Source of the DNA: Comamonas kerstersii
GTDB taxonomy: Bacteria; Pseudomonadota; Gammaproteobacteria; Burkholderiales; Burkholderiaceae_C
Length of the DNA: 64,000 nt
Assembly (NCBI RefSeq): GCF_008801935.1
Contig: NZ_VZOT01000001.1
Location: forward strand, 62,001-126,000
Reading direction: 5' to 3'
A program made the translations under genes and the position numbers. Below are positions 10,426 to 20,073 of this stretch, one piece after another. The notes under the pieces were generated by a model, which did not search any database, was not told the origin of the DNA, and saw only the letters and a list, made by a program, of their open reading frames with translations. The stretch's first letter is position 1; each line of letters opens with the position of its first letter.

Positions 10426-12004
10426 GCTGGGCACCTCCGCTTTGTTCCACCTTGGCCAGGTGCTGCTGCACGTCGGCGTTCCACAAACCACTCATCCACT
10501 CACCCACCAGTTGCAGCGTCGCCTCTTTGCGTGGCAGCGAGGGGCTGAGCTGCCCCTTGGCCACCACGTGCAGTCGGTCGCTGATTTCAAACAATTCGTC
10601 CAGTTCTTCGCTGAGCACCAGCACGGCGCAGCCCGCATCACGCAGTGCCAGAATTTCGCCGCGAATCTGTGCAGCAGCGCCCACGTCCACACCCCATGTG
10701 GGTTGCGAAACGATGAGCAGCCTGGGCTTGGCATCAATTTCCCGGCCCACGATGAACTTCTGCAGATTGCCGCCAGACAGCGACTTGGCGGCAGCATGAG
10801 GGCCGCCCGCCTTCACGCCAAAGCGGCGGATGATGTCAGCCGCATGGGCTTCCAGCTTTTTGATATTCAGCCAACCGCCCTTGCCCACGGCGTCATCGCG
10901 TGTGAGCAGCATGTTGTGCGCCAGCCCCATGGTGGGCACGGCACCACGGCCCAGGCGTTCCTCGGGCACGAAGTGCAGACCCAGCGCACGGCGCTGACTG
11001 GGGTTCAGGCGACCGGCAGGCTTGCCTGCCACATGAATCATGTCGGCTTCGGCACGGGTGTCTTCCCCCGAGAGCACATACAGCAGTTCCTGCTGGCCGT
11101 TGCCGGATACACCGGCAATACCGACCACCTCACCGGCACGCACTTCAAACTGCATGTCCATCAGGTCTACGCCAAACTGGTCCTGCTTCTTGAGCGTCAG
11201 ACCGTTGACCTTGAGCACGGTGTCACCCGTCTTCACATCGCGGTACTGCAGTGCAGGTGGCTCGGCACCAATCATCAGGCGCGACAGCGAGGCGTTCGAC
11301 TCTTCACGGGGGTTGCAGTAACCCGTCACCTTGCCGCCACGCAGCACCGTACAGGCCGTGCACAGCTCGCGGATTTCGTGCAGCTTGTGGCTGATATAGA
11401 TGATGGAGCAGCCTTCAGAGGCCAGCTTGTTCAGCACCACAAACAGCTTCTCGACCGCCTGCGGTGTCAGCACGGACGTGGGCTCATCCAGAATCAGCAC
11501 TTTGGGGTCGGTCAGCAGCGCACGGATGATTTCCACGCGCTGCATTTCGCCCACGGACAGGGTGTGTACCGGACGGCTGGGATCAATGTCCATGCCGTAC
11601 TCGGAGCCCTTTTCCTCGATGCGGCGTGTCACCTCGGCCAGCGACATGCTCTTGTCCAACCCCAGCCAGACGTTTTCCGCCACGGTCAGCGTGTCAAACA
11701 GGCTGAAGTGCTGGAACACCATGGCAATGCCCAGGGCACGTGCTTCCTGCGGGTTGCGGATGTGCACGGGCTTGCCGTTGAACAGCACCTGGCCTTCATC
11801 GGGCTTGACGGTGCCGTAGATGATTTTCATCAGCGTGGACTTGCCAGCACCGTTTTCGCCCAGCAGGGCATGTACCTCGCCAGGCTGCACGGTCAGCGAC
11901 ACCTTGTCGTTGGCCACGACGGCGGGATACCGCTTGGTAATGCCCACCAGCTGCAATCGCGGTGGCGCTTCACCGGGCATGGGGGTTGGTTGAGGGGTGT
12001 TCAT
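10418..12004 (-). CDS. ABC transporter ATP-binding protein with two nucleotide-binding domains
   Basis: The protein has 528 residues and two tandem ATPase domains, as in RbsA and NupO/YufO. The first has an intact Walker A (GENGAGKST), signature LSVGEMQR and Walker B with LDEPTS. The second has a degenerate Walker A region (GVSGNGQQ) but a clear signature LSGGNLQK, which is usual in this family. It energises uptake through the two downstream permeases. It is the first gene of the transporter operon; a hairpin (12043-12064) lies in the short gap to the upstream LysR gene. Confidence 0.92.
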   Translation of the reverse strand: MNTPQPTPMPGEAPPRLQLVGITKRYPAVVANDKVSLTVQPGEVHALLGENGAGKSTLMKIIYGTVKPDEGQVLFNGKPVHIRNPQEARALGIAMVFQHFSLFDTLTVAENVWLGLDKSMSLAEVTRRIEEKGSEYGMDIDPSRPVHTLSVGEMQRVEIIRALLTDPKVLILDEPTSVLTPQAVEKLFVVLNKLASEGCSIIYISHKLHEIRELCTACTVLRGGKVTGYCNPREESNASLSRLMIGAEPPALQYRDVKTGDTVLKVNGLTLKKQDQFGVDLMDMQFEVRAGEVVGIAGVSGNGQQELLYVLSGEDTRAEADMIHVAGKPAGRLNPSQRRALGLHFVPEERLGRGAVPTMGLAHNMLLTRDDAVGKGGWLNIKKLEAHAADIIRRFGVKAGGPHAAAKSLSGGNLQKFIVGREIDAKPRLLIVSQPTWGVDVGAAAQIRGEILALRDAGCAVLVLSEELDELFEISDRLHVVAKGQLSPSLPRKEATLQLVGEWMSGLWNADVQQHLAKVEQSGGAQHV

Positions 12005-12042
12005 GCGCGAGATTTTCTCAATTCAATGAAAGTTTGGATGCA

Positions 12043-12064
12043 AAACCTGCGTTGCCGCAGGTTT
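12043..12064. terminator. Hairpin between LysR gene and transporter operon
   Basis: The 9-bp stem AAACCTGCG/CGCAGGTTT has a TTGC loop and lies after the LysR stop and before the ATPase start, both on the minus strand. There is no long T run on either side, so it may be a weak terminator or an mRNA structure. Confidence 0.45.
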
Positions 12065-12088
12065 CACGAGCGCCTGAAGCTACAGTTT

Positions 12089-13012
12089 TCATAGCTTCAT
12101 GGCGATATGTCTCACCGCATCACGCAACCAGGTTGCGGCACTTGAATGGTGCGTACGGTCATGCCACAGCTGGTAGTAACGCATCTGTGGCAAAGGAACG
12201 GGCGGCTCCAGAATCGCCAGCGGCAGCTGTGCGGCATAGCGCTCGCAGAACTGGCGGCCGGTGGTCAGCACTAGCAAGCTTGAGGCCACCATCTGCGGCA
12301 TCAGTCCAAAATGGGCACAGCGCACCGCAATGTGGCGGTGCAGCCCCTGGGCATGCAGCGCATCATCAATCACGCCCTTGGCGCCGGGGTGTGTGGGCAT
12401 GGGAGCGATGTGTTCGGCCTGCAGCCAGTCCTCGGCCGTCCAGCCCCGGCGCACGGCGGGGTGGTTCTGGCTGACCAGGCACACGGTGTCATCAGCAAAC
12501 AGCTGGGCCATGCGCAGCTCGGCCGGTGGCTGGGGCCAGTTGCCAATCACCACATCGACTTCACCCTGTGCCAGCTGGCCGCTGTAGTCCACGTCATGAC
12601 TGAGCGCCATGATTTCCACGGCACACAGCGGCGCGTGCTTTTTCAGATAGGCCACCAGCTTGGGCAGGAACAGCGGGTCCAGATAGTCACTGGCCGCAAT
12701 GCGGAAGGTGCGTTCGGCACTGCGCGGATCAAAGGCACGCGCTTCGGTAAACAGGTTTTCGGCCGCGCGCAGGATGTCGGCGGAGGGCTCAAGCATGCGC
12801 AGCGCTGCATCCGTGGGCTGCATGCCGCTGCCCGATCGCACCAGAATGGGGTCGCCCGAGAGTTCACGCAGACGCTTGAGCGCAGTTGACACCGCAGGCT
12901 GGTGCATGCCCAGACGCACGGCTGCACGCGATACGCTGCGCTCGGCAATCACCGTGTGCAGCACGCGTATCAGGTGCAGATCGATTTTTTCGAAAGGCGT
13001 GGCGTCTCGCAT
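12089..13012 (-). CDS. LysR family transcriptional regulator
   Basis: The protein has 307 residues from MRDATPFEK. The N-terminal winged helix-turn-helix spans about residues 10-70 (RSVSRAAVRLGMHQPAVSTA), followed by a PBP2-type effector domain. The position immediately upstream of the BMP-type transporter operon on the same strand suggests control of uptake. LysR genes usually regulate a divergent target, however, and the divergent neighbour here is distant (xdhA). The effector is unknown. Confidence 0.88.
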   Translation of the reverse strand: MRDATPFEKIDLHLIRVLHTVIAERSVSRAAVRLGMHQPAVSTALKRLRELSGDPILVRSGSGMQPTDAALRMLEPSADILRAAENLFTEARAFDPRSAERTFRIAASDYLDPLFLPKLVAYLKKHAPLCAVEIMALSHDVDYSGQLAQGEVDVVIGNWPQPPAELRMAQLFADDTVCLVSQNHPAVRRGWTAEDWLQAEHIAPMPTHPGAKGVIDDALHAQGLHRHIAVRCAHFGLMPQMVASSLLVLTTGRQFCERYAAQLPLAILEPPVPLPQMRYYQLWHDRTHHSSAATWLRDAVRHIAMKL

Positions 13013-13087
13013 GAAAGAAATATGGGCCGCGATTGCGACCCAGTATGCCAAGGCAACATGACCTCAAGGGCAGGGATTGTTCGGAGA

Positions 13088-13882
13088 TCAATGCTGCTGC
13101 ACGGCTTCCCCGGTCAGGGCTGCTTCGTCCAGCTTGGCCTGCCAGTACGCCAGACGCGCGTTGTGGCGCGCCATGATGGCAGCATCAATCGCTTCTTTGT
13201 GGATGTCGGAGTAGTCCTCCAGCTCATCCACCAGTTGCAGCATCTTGCGTTCCATCTGCGACATCTGCTCCATCAGCTCTTCCTCTTCGGTCTTTCCCGT
13301 CCGCAGAGGGTTGGCCAGCGCGGCCAGCAGCTTGCTGCTCTTGCCGGGGTCGGTGGTCCCCATGGCACGGCACAGCTGGTCATATTCCGTGCGCAGGCTG
13401 TTGAACTCTTCCATCCGCTCGTTGAAGCCTTCGCTGAGCACGGCCCGCAGATGGGCTTCGGCCTGCAGATAGGCTTCATGGCAGCGCTGCACTTCGGCCT
13501 CACGCTGCAGACGCTCGGCACGGGTGCGCGGCCCCTCGATGCGAAACAGCACCGCAAAGATCACGACGGACGCCACGCCATACCACAGCAGCCAGTCTGT
13601 AGGCACATAAAAGCTCCCCCAAGCCAGTGCGGCAGTCCCTGCCCATGCTCCCAGATAAATCGCCTGGCTCTCCCAGCGCACCTCACGCGGCACGGGAATG
13701 GGAGCCAGCTTGACCAAGGAGTGGAACTGCTGCGGCTCTTTGGCTTGTGGAGCCTGGAGCTTGGCAATCCGCTCGGAAACTTCGTCAATGCGAAATTCGG
13801 GAACTTCGGATGCAGATGGCGCTGTTGCTGACCAGAACTTGAGAGAACTTTTGGCGCGACGCAAGAAGTTGGAAAAGCTCAT
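13088..13882 (-). CDS. Hypothetical membrane protein with coiled-coil tail
   Basis: The protein has 264 residues from MSFSNFLRR. Two adjacent hydrophobic segments near the middle (IYLGAWAGTAALAWGSFYV and WLLWYGVASVVIFAVLF) are followed by a long charged helical region rich in Glu, Gln and Arg, probably coiled coil. No family is recognised. It stands alone between the LysR gene and xdhA. An in-frame start at 13999 would add 39 residues that do not look conserved. The function cannot be inferred. Confidence 0.65.
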   Translation of the reverse strand: MSFSNFLRRAKSSLKFWSATAPSASEVPEFRIDEVSERIAKLQAPQAKEPQQFHSLVKLAPIPVPREVRWESQAIYLGAWAGTAALAWGSFYVPTDWLLWYGVASVVIFAVLFRIEGPRTRAERLQREAEVQRCHEAYLQAEAHLRAVLSEGFNERMEEFNSLRTEYDQLCRAMGTTDPGKSSKLLAALANPLRTGKTEEEELMEQMSQMERKMLQLVDELEDYSDIHKEAIDAAIMARHNARLAYWQAKLDEAALTGEAVQQH

Positions 13883-14124
13883 GGTGCGGCAAAAGTCCAG
13901 AAAGAAATGGGTCAGTGAGTTTAACAACCACAAGGCCGCTCCCGGGGAAGCGGCCCTGCACAGAAATTGCTTGACAGCACTTGTCACAGATCGCAGCAAC
14001 GCGACTGGCGCCTACACAGGCGACAGCTTTATTGCTTTAAACACATGAACTGCATATGGAAGTCTATATGTCATCCCAAACTTCGGATGGCTTAATGCAT
14101 AAAACACCGCCAAAACGCACGACT

Positions 14125-15630
14125 ATGTCTTCTCGCCCCATCCGATTTCTGCGTCGCGGCCAGCCGGTGACGCTGCACAACATTCCCCCTGACCGCACCC
14201 TGCTGGAGGTGCTGCGCGAAGATTTGCGCTGTACCGGCACCAAGGAAGGCTGCGGCGAAGGCGACTGCGGTGCCTGCACCGTGGTGCTGGGCGAGCGCGT
14301 GACCGACAGCCAGGGCCAGCCCCAGCTGCACTACAAGGCCATCAACAGCTGCATCCGTCTGGCCCATTCCATTGACGGCATGGCGCTGTGGACGGTGGAA
14401 GACCTGAGCCAGGACCCTGACATCCACCGCCCCGCGGGCAAGCAGCTGCACCCCGTGCAGGAAGCGCTGGTGCAGTGCCACGGCACGCAGTGTGGCTTTT
14501 GCACCCCGGGTTTTGTGATGAGCATGTTTGGCATCTACCAGAACCACGACCGTGGCAGCCAGCTGGACCGCCAGGGCATGCAGGAGGCGCTGTCCGGCAA
14601 TCTGTGCCGCTGCACGGGCTACCGCCCGATTCTGGATGCGGCACAGCACATGGCCAGCCTGCCCCCGGCAACCGTCAATGCACCTGCAGTTCTACAAAAA
14701 CTAGAGCTGCTAGCGCAGGAAAATTCAGCACTTGCGGCAGAAACTAATTACAAACGCCCATCCAGCCTGCGCGAGCTGCTACAACTTCGTGCAGATCACC
14801 CGCAGGCACAGATCGTGGCTGGCTGCACAGATGTAGGTCTGTGGGTCACGAAACACCACCGACGCTTTGACATGGTGCTGGACGTCACCGCTGCCCAGGA
14901 ACTCAAATGCATCGAGCATGCAGACGGCCAGCTGCGCATTGGAGCAGCTGTCACGCTGGAAGAGGCCTTTGCCGCGCTCAAGGCGCAGTGGCCGCAGCTG
15001 CACAAGTTCGCTGCCCGCTTTGCCGGCCTGCCCGTGCGCAACAGCGGCACGCTGGGTGGCAATGTGGCCAATGGCTCGCCGATTGGCGACTCCATGCCCC
15101 TGCTGATGGCACTGAATGCAAAGGTCGTTCTGGCCAGCATCCACGGCGAGCGCAGCCTGCCGCTGGAAGCTTTGTATACCGGCTACCGCCAGAACGTCAT
15201 GGCCAAGGACGAGCTGGTCACGCGCATCGACATTCCCCTGCCCCAGCCGGGCAGCGCCACCCAATACCTGCGTGCCTACAAGATCAGCAAGCGCCAGGAC
15301 GATGACATTTCCGCCGTCTGCCTGGTGATCAACGTGCATGTGGAAAACGGCATGGTGACAGCCGCCAGCATAGGCGCAGGTGGCGTAGCCGCTACCCCTG
15401 CACGCGCCACACAGACCGAAGCTGCCCTGCGCGGCCAGCCATGGAATGCAGCCACCGTGCAAGCTGCAGCAGCGGCTTTGCAAGCCGAGTTCAGCCCCAT
15501 CTCTGATATGCGCGCCAGCAGCGATTACCGCAAGCATGTGCTGGGCAGCCTGATGCAGCGCTTCTGGCTGGAGAGCCAAGGCAAAACCGGTGTGACTTTG
15601 GACGATATTTCCTTGGAGGTGCAGGCATGA
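14125..15630 (+). CDS. xdhA: Xanthine dehydrogenase small subunit (2Fe-2S and FAD)
   Basis: The protein has 501 residues from MSSRPIRFLRR. The N-terminal 2Fe-2S domain has CGEGDCGAC (Cys43, 48, 51), and the second cluster domain has GTQCGFCTPGF and NLCRCTGYRP. The FAD domain follows, with VAGCTDVG and RNSGTLGGNVANGSP. Electrons from purine oxidation pass from the XdhB molybdenum site through these clusters to FAD and NAD. It overlaps xdhB by 4 bases (ATGA). In-frame starts at 14056 and 14095 are possible; the latter has GGAT upstream. A stretch like the dispersed hairpin repeat encodes part of the linker between the domains. Confidence 0.95.
   Translation: MSSRPIRFLRRGQPVTLHNIPPDRTLLEVLREDLRCTGTKEGCGEGDCGACTVVLGERVTDSQGQPQLHYKAINSCIRLAHSIDGMALWTVEDLSQDPDIHRPAGKQLHPVQEALVQCHGTQCGFCTPGFVMSMFGIYQNHDRGSQLDRQGMQEALSGNLCRCTGYRPILDAAQHMASLPPATVNAPAVLQKLELLAQENSALAAETNYKRPSSLRELLQLRADHPQAQIVAGCTDVGLWVTKHHRRFDMVLDVTAAQELKCIEHADGQLRIGAAVTLEEAFAALKAQWPQLHKFAARFAGLPVRNSGTLGGNVANGSPIGDSMPLLMALNAKVVLASIHGERSLPLEALYTGYRQNVMAKDELVTRIDIPLPQPGSATQYLRAYKISKRQDDDISAVCLVINVHVENGMVTAASIGAGGVAATPARATQTEAALRGQPWNAATVQAAAAALQAEFSPISDMRASSDYRKHVLGSLMQRFWLESQGKTGVTLDDISLEVQA
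14690..14752. repeat. Repeat-like sequence inside the xdhA linker
   Basis: The stretch AGAGCTGCTAGCGC with an upstream A run matches the left arm of the dispersed hairpin repeat. A weaker inverted arm (CACTTGCGGCAG) follows about 20 bases on. It is read in frame as a polar linker between the iron-sulfur and FAD domains. Confidence 0.5.
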
Positions 15631-17948
15631 GCGCGCCCATTGCCCCCGTAGCGGCCACCGGTGTGGTGGGCCAATCCAATATCCACGAAAGTGCCGTTGC
15701 ACAGGTCATGGGCGCAGCGCCCTATCTGGACGATCTGCCCGAGCTGCAAGGCACGCTGTATGCAGCGCCCATTCTTTCCACCGTCGCGCACGGCACGCTG
15801 CATGGTGTGGACGCCAGCGCAGCGCTGAACATGCCCGGCGTGCGCGGCGTGGTGCTGGCGGCCGACATTCCGGGTGACCCCATACTCGCCGCCTTTGGGC
15901 ATGACGAACCCATTTTTGCGCTGGACAAGGTCTGGCATGTAGGCCAGGTGATTGGCCTGGTCGTGGCCGACAGCGTGATGGGCGCACGCCGCGCCGCGCG
16001 CAAGGTGCAGCTGGACATCACGCCGCTGCCCGCCATCCTCGACACACGTACCGCCATTGCCCAGCAAAGCTTTGTGCTGCCGCCCGTGCATGTGCAGCGT
16101 GGCGATGCCGATGCAGGCCTGGCCCGCGCCACCCACCGCCTGCAAGGCAGCATGGAAGTCGAGGGGCAGGAACACTTTTATCTGGAAGGCCAGATTGCCT
16201 ATGTGATTCCGGCCGAGCAGAACCAGTGGATCGTGCACTCCAGCACCCAGCACCCCGGCGAGGTGCAGGAGTGGGTCGCCCACGCACTGGGCATTGGTGC
16301 ACATGCCGTCACCGTGCAGTGCCGCCGCATGGGCGGTGGCTTTGGCGGCAAGGAAACCCAGGCCGGGCACCTGGCCGTGTGGTCAGCCCTTGCGGCGCGC
16401 AAGTTTGGCTGCCCCATCAAGCTGCGCCTGGACCGTGATGATGATTTCATGGTCACCGGCAAGCGCCACCCCTTTGATTACCAGTGGGATGTGGGCTTTG
16501 ACGATCAGGGCCTCATCACCGGTCTGAAGCTGGAGATGGCCGCCCACTGCGGCTTTAGCGCCGACCTGTCCGGCCCCGTGGCCGACCGTGCCATCTTCCA
16601 TGCGGACAATGCCTATTTCCTCTCGGATGTGAGCATTACCTCGTACCGCTGCAAGCTCAACACCCAGAGCCACACGGCCTTTCGCGGCTTTGGCGGCCCG
16701 CAGGGCGTGATCGTGATTGAGGCCATCATGGGCGATATTGCACGCACGCTGGGGCTGGACGCGCTGGAGGTTCGCCGCCGCAATTACTACGATGCAGATG
16801 CCACATCGCCACGCGCAGTCACGCACTACCAGATGCGCGTGGAAGACAATCTTCTGCGCCCCATGACGCAAAAACTGGAGCAGTCTGCGCAGTACCAGAA
16901 ACGCCTGCAGGCCATTGAGGCCTGGAATGCGAACAACGACATCCTGCAGCGCGGCATTGCCCTTACGCCGGTGAAGTTCGGCATCAGCTTTACGGCCACG
17001 CTGTTCAACCAGGCAGGTGCACTGGTGCATGTCTACACCGATGGCTCGGTGCAGGTGAACCACGGTGGCACGGAAATGGGTCAGGGCTTGAACACCAAGG
17101 TCGCGCAAATCGTGGCCGATGAGCTGGGCGTGCCGCTGCACCAAGTGCAAATCACCGCCAGCGACACCAGCAAAGTACCCAATGCCAGTGCCACCGCTGC
17201 CAGCAGCGGTACCGACCTGAACGGCCGCGCAGCGCAATACGCTGCGCGCACCGTGCGCCAGAATCTGGCGGCCTTTGTGGCAGGGCTGGATGGCTGTGGC
17301 GCGGGGGCAGTGACGTTTTCGGGTGGCAGGGTACACACCCCCAAGGGCGCACGCGACTTCAACACCGTGGTCAAGGAGGCCTATGCCAACCGCATCCAGC
17401 TGTGGAGCGATGGCTTTTACCGCACGCCCAAGATCCACTACGACAAGACCACGCTTACCGGCCGCCCGTTTTACTACTTTGCCTACGGTATGGCCTGTAC
17501 GGAAGTGGCGATTGACACCCTCACAGGCGAAGCCAGGGTGCTGGCCGTGGATGTGCTGTACGACGCAGGCAAGAGCATCAACCCGGCGATTGACATTGGC
17601 CAGGTCGAAGGCGGCTTTGTGCAGGGCATGGGCTGGCTGACCACCGAGCAGCTGGTGTGGAGCGACAAGGGCGTGCTGACCACGCATGCCCCCAGCACCT
17701 ACAAGATTCCGGCCACAGGCGATATTCCTGCGCACTTCAAGGTGACGCTGTATGAGGAGCCCAACTTTGAGGACAACGTGGGAGGCAGCAAGGCCGTGGG
17801 AGAGCCCCCTTTCATGCTGGCCATCAGCGTGTATGAGGCACTGCGCCATGCCATTGGCTGCGCGCGTGACAAGCAAGGCAAGCATGGGGTGGTGCAGCTG
17901 CGGGCGCCTGCCACTGCAGAGCACATCCTGCAGGCGCTGCAGCGCTAA
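15627..17948 (+). CDS. xdhB: Xanthine dehydrogenase large (molybdopterin) subunit
   Basis: This 773-residue subunit carries the molybdopterin cofactor and oxidises hypoxanthine and xanthine to urate. The family motifs are GGGFGGKE near residue 235, FRGFGGPQG near 353, GGTEMGQGL near 480, and the catalytic glutamate in GEPPFMLA near 725. The length is normal for bacterial XdhB. It starts inside the end of xdhA, so the two are translated together. The maturation factor XdhC is encoded 4.4 kb downstream on the other strand. The stop overlaps the convergent GGDEF gene by 4 bases. Confidence 0.96.
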   Translation: MSAPIAPVAATGVVGQSNIHESAVAQVMGAAPYLDDLPELQGTLYAAPILSTVAHGTLHGVDASAALNMPGVRGVVLAADIPGDPILAAFGHDEPIFALDKVWHVGQVIGLVVADSVMGARRAARKVQLDITPLPAILDTRTAIAQQSFVLPPVHVQRGDADAGLARATHRLQGSMEVEGQEHFYLEGQIAYVIPAEQNQWIVHSSTQHPGEVQEWVAHALGIGAHAVTVQCRRMGGGFGGKETQAGHLAVWSALAARKFGCPIKLRLDRDDDFMVTGKRHPFDYQWDVGFDDQGLITGLKLEMAAHCGFSADLSGPVADRAIFHADNAYFLSDVSITSYRCKLNTQSHTAFRGFGGPQGVIVIEAIMGDIARTLGLDALEVRRRNYYDADATSPRAVTHYQMRVEDNLLRPMTQKLEQSAQYQKRLQAIEAWNANNDILQRGIALTPVKFGISFTATLFNQAGALVHVYTDGSVQVNHGGTEMGQGLNTKVAQIVADELGVPLHQVQITASDTSKVPNASATAASSGTDLNGRAAQYAARTVRQNLAAFVAGLDGCGAGAVTFSGGRVHTPKGARDFNTVVKEAYANRIQLWSDGFYRTPKIHYDKTTLTGRPFYYFAYGMACTEVAIDTLTGEARVLAVDVLYDAGKSINPAIDIGQVEGGFVQGMGWLTTEQLVWSDKGVLTTHAPSTYKIPATGDIPAHFKVTLYEEPNFEDNVGGSKAVGEPPFMLAISVYEALRHAIGCARDKQGKHGVVQLRAPATAEHILQALQR

Positions 17949-19936
17949 TCATCTGCCGCCGTGGAGTGGTGCTGCGCCGAAATCTGCCCCACTGCCACCT
18001 GGCAGCGGCCGCGCCGCTTGGCCTCATAGCAGGCCATGTCGGCAGCGCGCAGCGCCTCTTCCGGCGCATGGCGCTGTGCATCGACAGCCACCACGCCCAC
18101 GCTGATGCTGATCCAGTAGCGCTCACCATGCCAGCTCGGCTGCCATTGCCAGACGGCATCACACAGTGCCTGCCCAATGCACTGGGCATGGGCCAGGCTC
18201 ACCCCGGGTAGCAGCACCACAAACTCATCGCCCCCCAGTCGGGCTACATCGCCCAGCGGCTGTAGATAGCTGGACAGCAAACGCGCCACATGGGCCAGCA
18301 CCTGGTTGCCCATGTCACGGCTGGTGGATTCGTTGAGCATGCCCAGATGGTCCAGGTCTGCAAACAGCACACAGCCCTGCGCTGGCATCTGCTCCTGCGC
18401 CTGCCCATTGCCCGCATGCACCGGCATGGATGCCACCACCCAGGACTGCATATTCCACAGAAAAGCTTCACGCCCGGACAGGCCTGTCAAGCTATCGCGC
18501 GCTGCATGTGCCGCATCCGGCATCACCACTGCCAGTCTGTGTCGCCACGGCAGCTGCAATTGCCAGACACAGGCGCGCGCATCCTCATCAGCAGTCCAGG
18601 CAGACAACAGCACCTGCAGCACATCACCATCTTTTTTGCGCATTGCGACCACCCCCTCAAAGCGCGTCATCTCCTGCAAGGCACGCTGCACCTGTGTGCA
18701 GCTTGAGGGGTGAACCACCAGCTGCTGCAAAGTCATGGATTCCGCTTCAGGCTTGCAGTAACCCAGCAGAACGGATGCCTGACTGGTCATCAGCAGCACC
18801 TTGCCCTGCATGTGCAGCAGCAATGCGCATGGCATGGCCCCCAAGGCAGCTCTGGCCTGATCCAGTGCAGATTTTCTGGGCGGCTGCACCAGCGCAGCTT
18901 CAGGCACATGCTCCACAGCCGCTGACTGCACACTGCCAGCAAGCATCTGCTGCGTATGGCTGCAGCCAGCGCACTGGCGGCGCCACCACCAACTGCTCAG
19001 CCCGGCCAGCCCCAGCGTGCCGCCCAGCAACCACAGCCAGCTCTGCCACGGCAAACCCGGCCGCCATGCAGACATCGTGGGTGCTGCATCACTGAGCAGC
19101 ACCACCTGCCACTGGGGCAGCGGCAGGCCCACACGGGTGAGCAGCTGCGTTGCGGTCTGCAGGTTTTCAGCGTGATGGCTGGCTGGCTGCTCCAGCAAAC
19201 GCTGCACCAGCTGCCGATCAGGCCATGCCTGCTGAATGCTGCTTCCGCGCTGCGTGCTGTCTGCATGTGCCAGTACTACGCCAGTGCGGTCCAGCAGGTA
19301 ATACTGCGATGCCTCAGGCTGCGTCAGCACATCGGGCAGCAGCAGAGCCACCGGGTACTTGACCATGGCCGCCAGCGCGGCAGAAACCTGCCCGTCTACC
19401 TGCCGAATGGGCACGGTCAGCAGCACATACAGGTACTGGGGCTCCTCCTGCTGATACGGCATTGCACTCACCGTGGGCTTGCCCTCAGCCATGGTGCGGC
19501 GCAATGCGCTGAGTCCGTCGGGCCCCAGCGCTGCACTCTGTGCGGCAAGGCTGTGCTGGCTCACTACCCCAGAAGGCAGCGCCACATGCAGGCTCTCAAA
19601 CAGGCTGAGTACTGAGCCTTCCTGACGCATGAGGGCATCCAGAATTTCGGGTTTATCCAGCAAGCTGGTGTGCATGCCCTGTGCAATCGCGCTCAAAAGG
19701 CGCTGCGAAGCTTCCAGCCGCGCAGACAGCATGCGCGCCCACAGATCGGCCTCCAGTGCCTGCTGCGTCTGCAGCTGCTCCTGCGCACGGGCTTCAAAAG
19801 TACGACTGAGCCAGTAGACACTCCAGAGCATCACGGCCAGCGCCAGTGCCACCAGCACGCACAGCACCCGCCTCTGCCCTTGCCTGACAGAGAGCGCGAG
19901 CTGAACGGCGGGAGAAGGTGGTGCAGGCGCTGTCAT
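17945..19936 (-). CDS. Membrane-anchored diguanylate cyclase (GGDEF)
   Basis: The protein has 663 residues. An N-terminal transmembrane helix (about 25-45) is followed by a periplasmic sensor region of about 270 residues, a second helix (SWLWLLGGTLGLAGLS), a PAS-like segment and a C-terminal GGDEF domain. The active-site motif GGDEF is intact, so synthesis of cyclic di-GMP is likely. The RxxD inhibitory site expected just upstream is replaced by QPLG, so product inhibition is probably absent. No link to purine metabolism is shown beyond being next to xdhB. Confidence 0.88.
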   Translation of the reverse strand: MTAPAPPSPAVQLALSVRQGQRRVLCVLVALALAVMLWSVYWLSRTFEARAQEQLQTQQALEADLWARMLSARLEASQRLLSAIAQGMHTSLLDKPEILDALMRQEGSVLSLFESLHVALPSGVVSQHSLAAQSAALGPDGLSALRRTMAEGKPTVSAMPYQQEEPQYLYVLLTVPIRQVDGQVSAALAAMVKYPVALLLPDVLTQPEASQYYLLDRTGVVLAHADSTQRGSSIQQAWPDRQLVQRLLEQPASHHAENLQTATQLLTRVGLPLPQWQVVLLSDAAPTMSAWRPGLPWQSWLWLLGGTLGLAGLSSWWWRRQCAGCSHTQQMLAGSVQSAAVEHVPEAALVQPPRKSALDQARAALGAMPCALLLHMQGKVLLMTSQASVLLGYCKPEAESMTLQQLVVHPSSCTQVQRALQEMTRFEGVVAMRKKDGDVLQVLLSAWTADEDARACVWQLQLPWRHRLAVVMPDAAHAARDSLTGLSGREAFLWNMQSWVVASMPVHAGNGQAQEQMPAQGCVLFADLDHLGMLNESTSRDMGNQVLAHVARLLSSYLQPLGDVARLGGDEFVVLLPGVSLAHAQCIGQALCDAVWQWQPSWHGERYWISISVGVVAVDAQRHAPEEALRAADMACYEAKRRGRCQVAVGQISAQHHSTAADD

Positions 19937-20031
19937 CGCGTTCCACTATAGACATGGGCAGCGGCACACCAACATCGGTGGAAACCTTGCCAGACATGCG
20001 CCGACAGCTGCACGGGAAGCACACCAAAGAC

Positions 20032-20052
20032 AAAGAGGCCTTGCGGCCTCTT
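20032..20052 (-). terminator. Terminator after Crp/Fnr gene
   Basis: The stem AAGAGGCC/GGCCTCTT with a 4-base loop is followed on the minus strand by TTTGTCTTT. It lies 22 bases after the stop of the regulator gene. Confidence 0.75.
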
Positions 20053-20073
20053 GGTGTGCAGAAAGTGCTGTGG

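Noticed and set aside
13933-13955. Hairpin GGCCGCT/AGCGGCC upstream of the hypothetical membrane protein gene
   Set aside because: There is no T run on either side and it lies upstream of a gene start, so it is not supported as a terminator.
15174-15180. GTATAC sequences inside xdhA and inside the antitoxin gene (47104)
   Set aside because: They are within coding sequence and lack the AAGTG and CAA flanks, so they were not counted as operators.
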